Shown here: positions 19,601-28,355 of the stretch, piece by piece
How positions within the stretch are numbered: position 1 is the first letter of the stretch
Layout of the letters: every line of letters begins with the position of its first letter
Source of the DNA: Oreohelix idahoensis
Taxonomy: Eukaryota > Mollusca > Gastropoda > Stylommatophora > Oreohelicidae
NCBI GenBank assembly: GCA_024509875.1
Contig: JAMPIV010015278.1
Span: 62,001-126,000 of the forward strand
Reading direction: 5' to 3'
DNA: 64,000 bases
The notes under the pieces: model-generated
Seen by the model: the letters and a program-made list of their open reading frames with translations, nothing else
Database searches by the model: none
Told to the model about the DNA's origin: nothing
Translations under genes and position numbers: made by a program

Positions 19601-21145
19601 TTTAACCCCCTTTATGTTACCGATAAGTAAATCACAACAAGGTCGATCGAGAGCACACACTCTTACTTTTCCCGAAAAGAACGGAGTATCTATTACCACA
19701 TCTGCCAGCGGATAAGATTCAACAGTTCCACCGAAAGTTACGCACTTTATAGAGGTTCCCGTAAAGCAAGAAGAAGGAATTAGTGCCTTCCTTAGGCCAA
19801 TGGTGGTGCAACCGCTGTCACGTAAAATAGAAACAGGTGTGTCAAAAACAAAACCTCTATGGATCACGAGTGAGCCAACCCCATCATTTAAAGACAAAAC
19901 TGGCAGAGCATGTCCACATCTCAGACGTGGAGTAGATCCAGGTTGAAATAGAGTCATACATTCTTTGCAATTACCACTATTTTCCAGATCAAAACTACAT
20001 GCATTGGCATGAGTATTATTCTCATTATTGGAAATATTATCATTACCAACGTCAAGCTGACAAGCGTGAGCTTGTGATCTTCCTCTACTTTGACTCCTAG
20101 AAAAATGTGTTCCTCTCCGATCCACTGGACAGTCAGACCGATAGTAACTCTTTTTGTCCGTGCGAGAAGAATCATCACGAGATGGTGGTGAGACATGATG
20201 TTTGTTATTGTAATTACTGTTATTGTAATCATTACGTGAGGGTCCCGAAAAATGATGTTTGTGAGTGTAATTATTATTGGAGTATTGATTATTTCTTTGC
20301 CATGACTTTTTATTATTATGGTTAAAGTTGCGTCTCTCTATACCCCGTGAGGGCGAATGATTATGAGGGAAATTATATCTACCTCTATAGGAATTTTGAT
20401 AGTCATCCCTATACCGTCGGTCCATGCTGCGAGTGCGTGATCTATCATGAGTGACCGCACAAGCTGGCAGAGTTTCTAGGACCTTCGTCTTACCTAAAGG
20501 CAAATTTGGGTGTGCGACCGAAAATTGTTGTGCCAATTTTTCCATTTCTCCTATATTTGTGGGCTTCCTTTCTTGAAGGAATGAGAAAATTTCAGTATTT
20601 ACCGAAGATAAAATTTTGTCTCTTAAGATGAGATCATAAAGTCCTTCAAAAGATTTAGTAATATTAGACAGTTCAATCCATCTGTTTAGACACATCTTCA
20701 CTGAAGACACAAAGTCTTCGACATCCTTACCTTCCATAGGACCCATCGATTTAAATTTTAAACGATATCCTTCCTCATCTAAACAATATTTGCGAAGAAA
20801 TACTGATTTTATGGATTCATAGTCGTTCCTTTTATCATCGGCAATGTTAAAAAAAGTTTGTAAACTTTCACCAGTAAGTAACCCGACAAAATGTTCAGGC
20901 CATGAGGCCTTAGGTAAATTTAAAGCCGTAACTCTTGATTCAAATCTCAAAAGAAAGAATCCTATATCGTCATGTATTGAAGAAAAATTTGGTAATTTTA
21001 AATTAATGATCTTAGACGATCCTGTACCAGACGATTCTCTAGAAGAAGAAGATTGTAAACGCAATTTTTCTAACTCAAAAGTTTTTTCGCTTTCAAATTT
21101 CGCTTGTTCTGCAGCAATTTCTGCTAAACGAATTTTTCCCTTCTC
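16661..21145 (-). CDS. B Gag-Pol polyprotein: capsid, protease, integrase, RT, RNase H
   Basis: One open frame from 21145 (after TGA 21148-21146) to the stop at 16661, at least 1467 residues. Order: SCAN-like capsid (KLPNFSSIHDDIGFFLLRF...RWIELSNITKSFEGLYDLIL), Asn/Arg/His-rich linker, CX2CX13CGH motif (19969-19910), protease DSGC (19819-19808), integrase HHCC finger and D,D,E core (AIDIIGPL, LSDHGSQF, NGVVERWNGT), GPF module (WQGPFKVVAK), RT with intact YMDD (17464-17453), and RNase H (TDASLKGIGG, ERELLSLVW, TDQKALTYL, ADTLSRVM). Gag and Pol share one frame, and integrase lies before RT (Gmr1 order). All catalytic residues I can check are present. The N-terminal Gag segment is in another frame, so the true start is not in this frame. 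Confidence 0.93.
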   Translation of the reverse strand, partial: EKGKIRLAEIAAEQAKFESEKTFELEKLRLQSSSSRESSGTGSSKIINLKLPNFSSIHDDIGFFLLRFESRVTALNLPKASWPEHFVGLLTGESLQTFFNIADDKRNDYESIKSVFLRKYCLDEEGYRLKFKSMGPMEGKDVEDFVSSVKMCLNRWIELSNITKSFEGLYDLILRDKILSSVNTEIFSFLQERKPTNIGEMEKLAQQFSVAHPNLPLGKTKVLETLPACAVTHDRSRTRSMDRRYRDDYQNSYRGRYNFPHNHSPSRGIERRNFNHNNKKSWQRNNQYSNNNYTHKHHFSGPSRNDYNNSNYNNKHHVSPPSRDDSSRTDKKSYYRSDCPVDRRGTHFSRSQSRGRSQAHACQLDVGNDNISNNENNTHANACSFDLENSGNCKECMTLFQPGSTPRLRCGHALPVLSLNDGVGSLVIHRGFVFDTPVSILRDSGCTTIGLRKALIPSSCFTGTSIKCVTFGGTVESYPLADVVIDTPFFSGKVRVCALDRPCCDLLIGNIKGVKECSEQDIIDWERNHPSFANAITTRAQQAAETIELNSSIHTQHITTCHYIDKNIFIAKQQMDPSLGHLFPLAIARTIKHSKNSRHWFQMQDNIMIRCFDNYSFILKQVIVPTSFRALVLSNAHDVPFAGHMGISRTAYRLLKHFYWPGVNKDISTYCKSCAECRSVARKGAHQSAPLQVTDIAVRPFFKLAIDIIGPLSVRSTRGFQYILTCIDLCTRWPEAIPLKNITTVSVTDALLSIFSRIGFPEEILSDHGSQFVSGMMSDVFNTLRIRHSLSAIFHPSSNGVVERWNGTLKQLLGKVTTSFPQEWDRFIPAVLFAYREVPNHTGFSPFQLVFGANPRGPMSLLHDLFMESDVNNNNKKKSTYQYVTDLRQHLVDACQVATEASEMAKYKTRSRINRDRRLTSFSINDDVFVLLPLKVDHLLVTWQGPFKVVAKRTDVDYVINMRGKEKTFHVNMLLPYITRPPQLQFICDAIMNQPTHHASIALVDEVQTNFADVPSTFPVAPIKSSETWNDVIICTDLPADHRDQIRSMLVSFQDVLSDLPGRTNIITHEIKLSDYTPISLRPYAVPLHVRDQVESEVDGMLKLGIISPSDSPFCFPMVAVRKKDKSIRICIDFRRLNKVTISDSEPMPLLEDLLPRLSSATFFSKFDLSKGYWQIPLADVSKPLTAFATSRGLFHYNVMCFGLRNAPATFVRMMRRVLGNRTDLISYMDDICIFHDTWEQHIAGIQSLLQTLRVHNLTARPSKVEIGFTEISFLGHKIGRHTIQPDESTLKRVLDLAIPTTKKQVRSLLGLINFYHRFIPRFSLLTSVLSALTKKGMPDKIIWNKECDHALQNIKTQFSKSPILRLPDLRRPFLVVTDASLKGIGGCLMQTFNGECHPIFYLSRKLSETESRYPIVERELLSLVWTLHKLQKFLVGTHFKLYTDQKALTYLQTFKSTNARLTRWALQMQGYDFDVLPIAGKDNVLADTLSRVM

Positions 21146-21375
21146 TCATGTTCCCTCTCTTCTTTCTCTCTTTCTTCTCTTTTTTCTTCTCTCTCTCTTT
21201 CTTTCTCTTGTCTTTTTTCTTCTCTTTCTTTCTCTTGTCTTTTTTCTTCTCTTTCTTTCTCTTGTCTGTATTCCGCTATTTCTTTATTTACATAGGCTAT
21301 AAGATCATCACCCGAGAAATTCAAGTCCTTCCCATTCTATATAAATCCCGCCTTTACCTTCACAAAGTCCGCCAT
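21124..21375 (-). pseudogene. B Gag N-terminal coiled-coil segment, with stop and -1 frame change
   Basis: ATG at 21375-21373 opens MADFVKVKAGFI and meets TAG at 21339-21337. The same frame continues with a helical motif (FSGDDLIAYVNKEIAEYRQ) and Glu/Lys/Arg repeats to a TAG at 21126-21124. The downstream polyprotein is in the -1 frame and is reached at an A5 run (21137-21133). A and C carry the same N-terminal pattern (FI-x-x-G/A..., then a helix ending EY or QY), so the segment is genuine Gag. In A and C the stop position is Glu or Lys. Either B is freshly broken here, or initiation lies downstream, or the slippery A-run is used. I favour breakage. Confidence 0.75.
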
Positions 21376-22899
21376 AATGAAATTAAAGAGTAATGGGCTA
21401 TAGATTCAAAATGTATATCTCTCCCACTTGTTGCCCAATGAATATACTTAGTCGTAAGGTAATTCAAACCTTTTCAAAACCAACTGTATATACAGTACTT
21501 CTTCGTTATGTGTGATATACTTGTCTCTGAAGTATATGATACTTATCAACTAATCTCACAGTGTATCCGTAATCATCGTTTATATTAACATATCAGCAAT
21601 TAACAATATACTATAATCCAGTACTAACTATCGCCTTACTACCTATTTAAAAGCATGCCATACTATCACATTAGACAAAAGATTAACTGACAACACTGGA
21701 AACAAATCAGGAAAAAGACAACAATGTAAAAAGTCATAAAATCTTACCATATAATAAAACAGTTGTTTCCACCGTCAATGAACAGTACAGGACGAGATAC
21801 AATCACATAGAACTGCTGTACATATTAAAAAGAAAGTCAGAGAAGAACTACAGGTACGAACATAATCATACTGAACTAAATAAGAATTCCACGACAATAT
21901 GTTACTCGACAGCACAGCTAAACAAAAAAGAAAATATTAATCTCAGTCAGAGCGGAAATACGACAGCACTAAATGCTGAATCCCTGAAAGAGATCAATAC
22001 AATCAAAATCTATAGAACGACGACAACTAAATTCATCCAAAGATATAATTGAGTGTCGCCCACAAGAAAACATAAAACATAAAAGATACACAAAAATAAG
22101 ATGTGCCTGACATTTTTAGGACCGGAGACCATGACCCTACCAACATATATTCACTTATATGATTAAAATCCACGACCGCCAATCCTCGTTGTAAACAAAA
22201 AGCATCAACCTCGCAAAGTGGCCTTGAATCTATGCAATAAACACGGGTCAAGAAAAGAATGTAAAGTCTGGGTTGCACAACGCGTATAAGTGTCCTGTAC
22301 AAGACGTTCCCTGTTCCTACTTAGGAAATCCAAGTGGTCAGCAAATCTGTTTGGTGACGTACGTAAAAGATTAAATCATCCTTCCTGACCATTGCATACA
22401 AACGAAATGATTTCTCGGACATCAGGGTTGAAAGACTTGTCAGACTTGAAAGACCCAAAAGATTGGTTCTGGATACCGTCATGCTTCTCACGATTCATAT
22501 TATTGGTATAATAAATGTCCACTGGTAAGTTTATTTTAGGATTTACAAGTCCGTTCAGGTGACCTTGATGTAATGGTTCACTACACCGATTCAACGTGAA
22601 ATGGCCTCGAGGTGACAATATTCTTCATAGTAACCTGTGACCGCAGTATATTGTGTCGAAATTTCATATCTGTTCGTAGGCAGTCAAATGTCTATTCAGC
22701 GACTTTAATAGAATATATGTTGTTTGGTATTAATGTCTTCCCAACAGTCCAAGGTCTTGGCATGACCTCGTACGAAAAATTGCAATTTCTATTGATTCCA
22801 CAAATTCGTGTGCTTGATATCTTGCGTACTTTCCACAGTACAGCATTGTACAAATTCCAAACAATTAATTCCTCTCCAACGGAACGAGCCTCCCATATC
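21376..22899 (-). other. B 5' leader with primer-binding site
   Basis: About 1.5 kb between LTR and gag with no convincing gene; the short ORFs in it look random. Four bases after the LTR the minus strand reads TGGGAGGCTCG, a likely tRNA-complementary primer site (about 22895-22885). Element A has TGGTAGGC at the same spacing. Confidence 0.65.
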
Positions 22900-23450
22900 T
22901 GTGGCGTTAAAAGTTTATACTCTTCAGCTGATTGTTTGTGCTCGTTTTCACACTGTGTCTAGGTTTATATATCATAGTCCCACAAGGTTCAGGACAGCCA
23001 CAATAGCTCATTAACGATACTTTCTATGACTCGAAGATTCCACACAACGATCAATATAACAGCTGGATATTTTAGTAACATTCCATTTTTTATTCACGTA
23101 GACAATACATCATTACACAGCATGCATAATTAGGTAGATTCAGCAACTCCTATAATCCGTAGGTCCATAAAAATGTTACCTCATTCCTATTCCTACCTTT
23201 AGTTGTATTTAATAAACATTAATATGTTTCAAGACACTTCTATTGTAACATTTCCCATATTTCTACCACTGGGTAGAATACACACACAAGTCGCCCATTC
23301 AGGGTCAACACACGCTCTGTCCATCTTTCCTCCACACTGCTCACGTCATGTGCGCAATACACATTTCGACAAATTACTATCGTGCTGCGCTCATCAGCAC
23401 CAAAATCCTATACATTTTCTAGCGTGTGGCGTGCAATAGCCAGCGCCACA
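22900..23450 (-). mobile_element. 5' LTR of B
   Basis: 551 bp, differing from the 3' LTR at three positions by eye (C/T near 23200; A/T near 23366 and 23406). It is followed by the target duplication CGCAG. With the flanking CGC, the end forms a perfect 10-bp inverted repeat around TGCAATAGCCAG. Confidence 0.95.
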
Positions 23451-26400
23451 CGCAGATGTGGTTATTGCGTACCTGAACGGATATGGTTTAGTTTGTAGTT
23501 TAACAGATATGGTAAGTGTGTAGCTGAACGGTTATGGTTTAGTTTGTAGTTAAGCAGATATGGTTAGTATGTAGCTGAACGGGTATAGTTTATTTTGTAG
23601 TTAAACAGATGGAATAGTCTGTAGCTTAACGGGTATGGTTTAGATTGTAGTAAAGCAGATATGGGTAGTATGTAGCTTAAAGGGTATGTTTAAGTTTGTA
23701 GTTAAACAGATATGGTTAGTGTGTATCTGAACGGGTATGGTTTAGTTTGTAGTTAAGCAGATTAATTTAGTATGCAGCTGAACTGGTATGGTTTAGTTTG
23801 TAGTTAAATAGATATGGTTAGTGTGTAGCTGAATGGGTATGGTTAAGATTGTAGTTAAGCAGATATGGTTATTATTTAGCTGAACGAGTATGGCTAATGT
23901 GTATCTGACAGAGTATGGTTAGTATATAGCTGAAAGTATATGGTTTAGTTTGTGGTTAAGCAGAAACGGTTACTATGTAGCTGAACGGGTACGTTTTAGT
24001 TTGTCGTTAAGCAGATATTGTTAGTGTGTAGATGAGTGGGTATGGTTTAGTTTGTAGTTAAGCAGATATTGTTAGTATGTAGCTGAACTGATATGACTTA
24101 CTTTGTAGTTAAGAAATATGGTTAGTCTGTAGCTGCATGGGTACGGTTAATGTGTAGCTAAGCAGGTATGCTTAGTGTGTAGCTAAACGCGTATGGTTTA
24201 GTTTGTAGTTAAGCAGATATGGTTATTGTATAACTTTGCGAGTATTGTTAGCGTGTAGCTGAACATGTATGGTTAATATGTAGCTGACAGTGTATGATTT
24301 AGTTTGTAATTAAGCAGATATGGTTAATAAATAGCTGAACGGGTATGGGTTAGTTTGTAGTTAAACAGATATGGTTAGTGTGTAGCTGAACTGGTATGGT
24401 TTAGTTTGTAGTTAAGCAGATATGGTTAGTGCGTAGATGAACAGATATGGTTTATTTTGTAATTAAGCAGATATGGTTAGTATGTAGCTGAACGGGTATG
24501 ATTTAGTTCGTAGTTAAACAGATATGGTTAATGAGTAGCTGATCGAATGTGGTTTACTTTGTATTTAAGCAGATATGGTTAGTATACAGCTGCAAGGGTA
24601 TGGTTAATGTGTAGCTGAGCAAGTATGGTTAGCATGTAGCTGAACGGGTATGGTTAGTATGTAACTGAACGTGTACGGTTTAGTTTGTAGTTAAGCAGAT
24701 ATGGTTAGTAGGTAGCTAAAAGGGTATGGTTTGGTTTGTATCTTTGCAGGTGTGGACGGTATGTAGCTGAGCAGGTATGGTTAGTATGCAGCTCAGCGGG
24801 TATGGTAAGTATGTAGCTGAGCATGTATGGGTAGTGTGTTGCTGAGCAGGTATGGTTAAAATGTAGCTGAGCGGGTATGGTTAATATATAGCTAAACACG
24901 TATGTTTTAGTTTGTAGTTAAGCAGATTTAGTTAGTGTGTAGCTGAACGCAAATGGTTATTGTGTAGTTATCAGGTATGGTTAATATGTAGCTGAACGGG
25001 TATGGTTTAGTTTGTATTTAAGAACATGTGGTTAGTGTATTGCTGAACAGTATGGTTTAATTTGTAGTTAAACAGATATGGTTAGTGTGTAACTGAACGG
25101 GTATGGTTTAGTTTGCAGTTAAGCAGATATGGTTAGCGTGTAGCTGAACGGGTATGGTTTAGTTTGTGGTTAAACAGATTTGGTTAGTGTGTAGCAGAAC
25201 GGGTGTGGTTTAGTTTATAGTTAAGCGGATATTGTTAGTATTTAAGTGAACGGGTATGGTTTAGTTCGAAGTTAAACAGATATCGTTAGTGTGTAGCTGA
25301 ATGGGTATGGTTTAGATTGTAGTTAAGCAGATATGGTTATTATTTCGCTGAACGGGTATTGGTAATGTGTATCTGAGAGGGTATGGTTAGTATGTAGCTG
25401 AACGGGTATTGGTTAGTTTGTAGTTAAACAGAAATGGTTAGTATGTAGCTGAACGGGTACGTTTTAGTTTGTCGTTATGCAGATATTGTTAGCGTGTAGC
25501 TGAACGGGTATGGTTTAGTTTGTAGTTAAACAGATATTGTTAGTATGTAGCTGAACGGGTATGGCTCACTTTGTAGTTAAGCAGATATGGTTAGTCTGTA
25601 GCTGCACGGGTATGGTTAAAGTGTAGCTAAGCAGGTATGGTTAGTATGTAGCTAAACGCGTATGGTTTAATTTGTAGTTAAGCAGATATGGTTAGTGTAT
25701 AACTTTGCGATTACCGTTAGCGTGTAGCGGAACATGTATGGTTCATATGTAGCTGACCGTGTATGGTTTAGTTTGTAATTAAGCAGGTATGGTTAATAAA
25801 TAGCTGAACGGGTATCTGTTAGGCTGTAGTTAAACAGATATGGTTAGTGTGTAGCTAAACGGTATGGTTTAGTTTCTAGTTAAACAGATATGGTTAGTGT
25901 GTAGCTGAACGCGTATGGTTTAGTTTGTAGTTAAACAGATATGGTTAGTGTGTAGATGAACGGGAATGGGTTAGTTTGTAGTTAAACAGATATGGTTAGT
26001 GTGTAGCTGAACGGATATGGTTTAGTTTGTAGTTACGCACATGTGTTTAATGCGTAGCTGAATGGATATGGTTTAGTTTATAGTTTAACAAATATGGTAC
26101 GTGTGTAGCTGAACGGGTATAGTTTAGTTTGCAGTTAAGCAGATATGGTTAGTATGTAGCTGAACGTATACTGTTTAGTTTGTAGTTAAACAGATATGAA
26201 TAGTCTGTAGCTTAACGGGTATGGTTTAGATTGTAGTAAAGCAGATATGGTTAGTATGTAGCTTAAAGGGTATGGTTTAGTTTGTAGTTAAACAGATATG
26301 GTTAGTGCGTAGCTGAACGGGTATGGTTTAGTTTGTAGAAAAGCAGATTTATTATGTGGCTGAACGGGTATTGTTTAGTTTGTAGTTAAGCAGATATGGT

Positions 26401-27061
26401 TAGTGTGTAGCTGAACGGTATGGTTTAGTTTGTAATTACACAGATATAGTTAGTGTGTAGCTGAACGGGTATGATTTAGTTTGTAGTTAAGCAGATATGG
26501 TTAGTGTGTAGATTAACGCTAAGGGTTTAGTTTGGGCTTAAACAGATGTGGTTAGTGTACAGCTGAACGAGTATGGTTTAGTTTGTAGTTAAGCAGATAT
26601 GGTTAGTGTGTACATTAACGGGAAGGGTTTAGTTTGTGCTTAAACAGATATGGTTAGTGTTTAGCTGAACGGGCATGGTTTAGTTTGTAGTTAAGCAGAT
26701 ATGGTTGGTATGTAGCTGAACGGTTGTGGTTTAGTTTGTAGCTTTGCAGGTGTGGTTAGTATGTAGCTGAGCAAGTATGGTTAGTATGTAGCTGAGCGGG
26801 TATGGTTAATATGTAGCTGAGCAAGTATGGCTAGTGTGTAACCTGAGCAAGTATGGTTAGAATGTATCTGAGCGGGTATGGTTTATATGTAGCTAAACGC
26901 GTATGTTTTAGTTTGTCGTTAAACAGATATGGTTAGGGTGTAGCTGAATGGGAATGGTTTAGTTTGTATTTAAGCAGATATGGTTAGTGTGTTGCTGAAC
27001 GGTATGGTTTACTTTGTAGTTAAACAGATATCGTTAGTGTGTATCTGAACGGTTATGGTTT
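23451..27061 (+). repeat. 25/26-bp satellite array, segment S2
   Basis: The array interrupted by B resumes here. A marker variant (TTGTAGCTTTGCAGGTGTGG type) near 24740 and 26740 recurs near 29185 and 31430, suggesting higher-order units of roughly 2.0-2.2 kb. Confidence 0.95.
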
Positions 27062-27744
27062 AATTTGTAGTTAACACATTGTCTACCGAATTTAAAAACA
27101 TACTGTGGCCGAATTAAATTTTTTTCCCATTTTCATCCTGTAGGTCTTTGCACAAAGTAAGCTGTAGTTTTCGTAATTGTTTACATATTTTTATGAATTA
27201 CACGTCATTTTAAAGATAAATGAATGCACTATTACAAAAAGCACCGTTTGTAACTTTAATGGAGTTTGTTGCTATTTAACGGCCCTCCGATTGCCGAGGA
27301 CTTCACAATTATTACTGCTTTTGCCCCGTTTCTATCAAAATCACAATTTCAATGAATGTGCACACCGTATTCACTCTTGTCCTCGTCGCTAGATCAATCA
27401 GTCAATTGCTGAAACACGTTTCTATCCTATTCAGCCGTTAGACGAGATGTACACGCATTTGTTGTAGTCCTATTACTATTTGCCACGGTAAACAGTTTTA
27501 CACGATTTGGTAACTAACCCAAAACGCTGAAAATATGAACATAATATCAATTTTCCAGTGTTCTACAACAACCATGCTTTTGGTATTTGTTTTCCGGTTG
27601 CAACTTAAAATCTCGAACCAGATCAGAAAGTGTTTCAGTACATTTTTCATTCGTTTTATTACTAAAATTAGATTGCAACTCTGAGTGGCGTGCGGTCCAA
27701 ATGTGTTTATTTTGTGAGCCGCTGACAGCGGCTTGCGGTTCAGG
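27062..27744. other. Unclassified non-satellite insert in the array
   Basis: About 680 bp unlike the satellite, with no gene I recognise. Near the right end it contains a perfect odd palindrome, AGCCGCTGACAGCGGCT (about 27717-27733). The first 180 bp recur at 28176-28355. I found no clear terminal repeats or target duplication. It may be a transposon fragment; the class is unknown. Confidence 0.6.
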
Positions 27745-27867
27745 TACACACTAACCATATCTGTTTAACGACAAACTAAACCATACCCTTTAACTACACA
27801 CATGGTTAGTGTGTAGTTGAACGGGTATGGTTTAGTTTGTCGTTAAAAAGATATGGTTAGTGTGTAG
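27745..27867. repeat. Head-to-head inverted satellite dimer (palindrome)
   Basis: The left arm (27745-27801) is the reverse complement of a satellite dimer. After a 7-base loop (27802-27808) the right arm (27809-27867) repeats it in direct orientation. Both arms carry the rare GTCGTT variant, so one was copied from the other locally. Arms of about 55 bp differ at only a few positions. Confidence 0.85.
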
Positions 27868-28175
27868 CTGAACGGGTATGGTTTAGTTTGTATTTAAGCA
27901 GATATGGTTAGTATGTAACTGAACGGGTATGGTTTAGTTTGTAGTTAAACAGATATGGTTAGTGTGTAGGTGAGCGGATATGAGTTACTGTTTAGTTAAA
28001 TAGATATGGTTAGTGTGTAGCTGAACGGGTAAGATTCATTTCGTAGTTAAGCAGATGTGGTTAAAGAGTAGCTGAACAGGTATGGTTTGGGTTGTATTTA
28101 AACAGATGTGGTCAGTCGGTAGCTGAACGGGTATGGTTTAGTTTGTAGTTAAGCAGATAAGCTTAGTTTGTAGCT
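27868..28175 (+). repeat. 25/26-bp satellite, short segment S3
   Basis: About 300 bp of ordinary satellite dimers between the palindrome and the truncated second copy of the insert. Confidence 0.9.
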
Positions 28176-28355
28176 AATTTGTAGTTAACACATTGTCTAC
28201 CGAATTTAAAAACATACTGTGGCCGAATTAAATTTTTTTCCCATTTTCATCCTGTAGGTCTTTGCACAAAGTAAGCTGTAGTTTTCGTAATTGTTTACAT
28301 ATTTTTATATATTACACGTCATTTTAAAGATAAATGAATGCACTATTACAAAAAG
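28176..28355. repeat. Second, truncated copy of the 27062 insert
   Basis: 180 bp nearly identical to 27062-27241, including the preceding AATTTGTAGTTA satellite edge, then abrupt satellite. The spacing of 1114 bp suggests a tandem duplication of insert plus palindrome plus satellite, trimmed on the right. Confidence 0.88.

Larger units (their letters stand above)
15900..23450 (-). mobile_element. Complete Gmr1-like LTR retrotransposon B (7551 bp)
   Basis: Two 551-bp LTRs (TGTGGCG...CGCCACA) bound a minus-strand element with an exact 5-bp target duplication CGCAG (15895-15899, 23451-23455) in satellite. By eye the LTRs differ at only three positions, so this is the youngest insertion in the window. 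Order on the minus strand: LTR, primer site, leader, gag, protease, integrase, RT, RNase H, polypurine tract, LTR. Two small lesions lie at the start of gag. Confidence 0.95.

Noticed and set aside
22376..22618. 80-codon minus-strand ORF in the B leader
   Set aside because: Nothing recognisable, short, and no counterpart in the A or C leaders.
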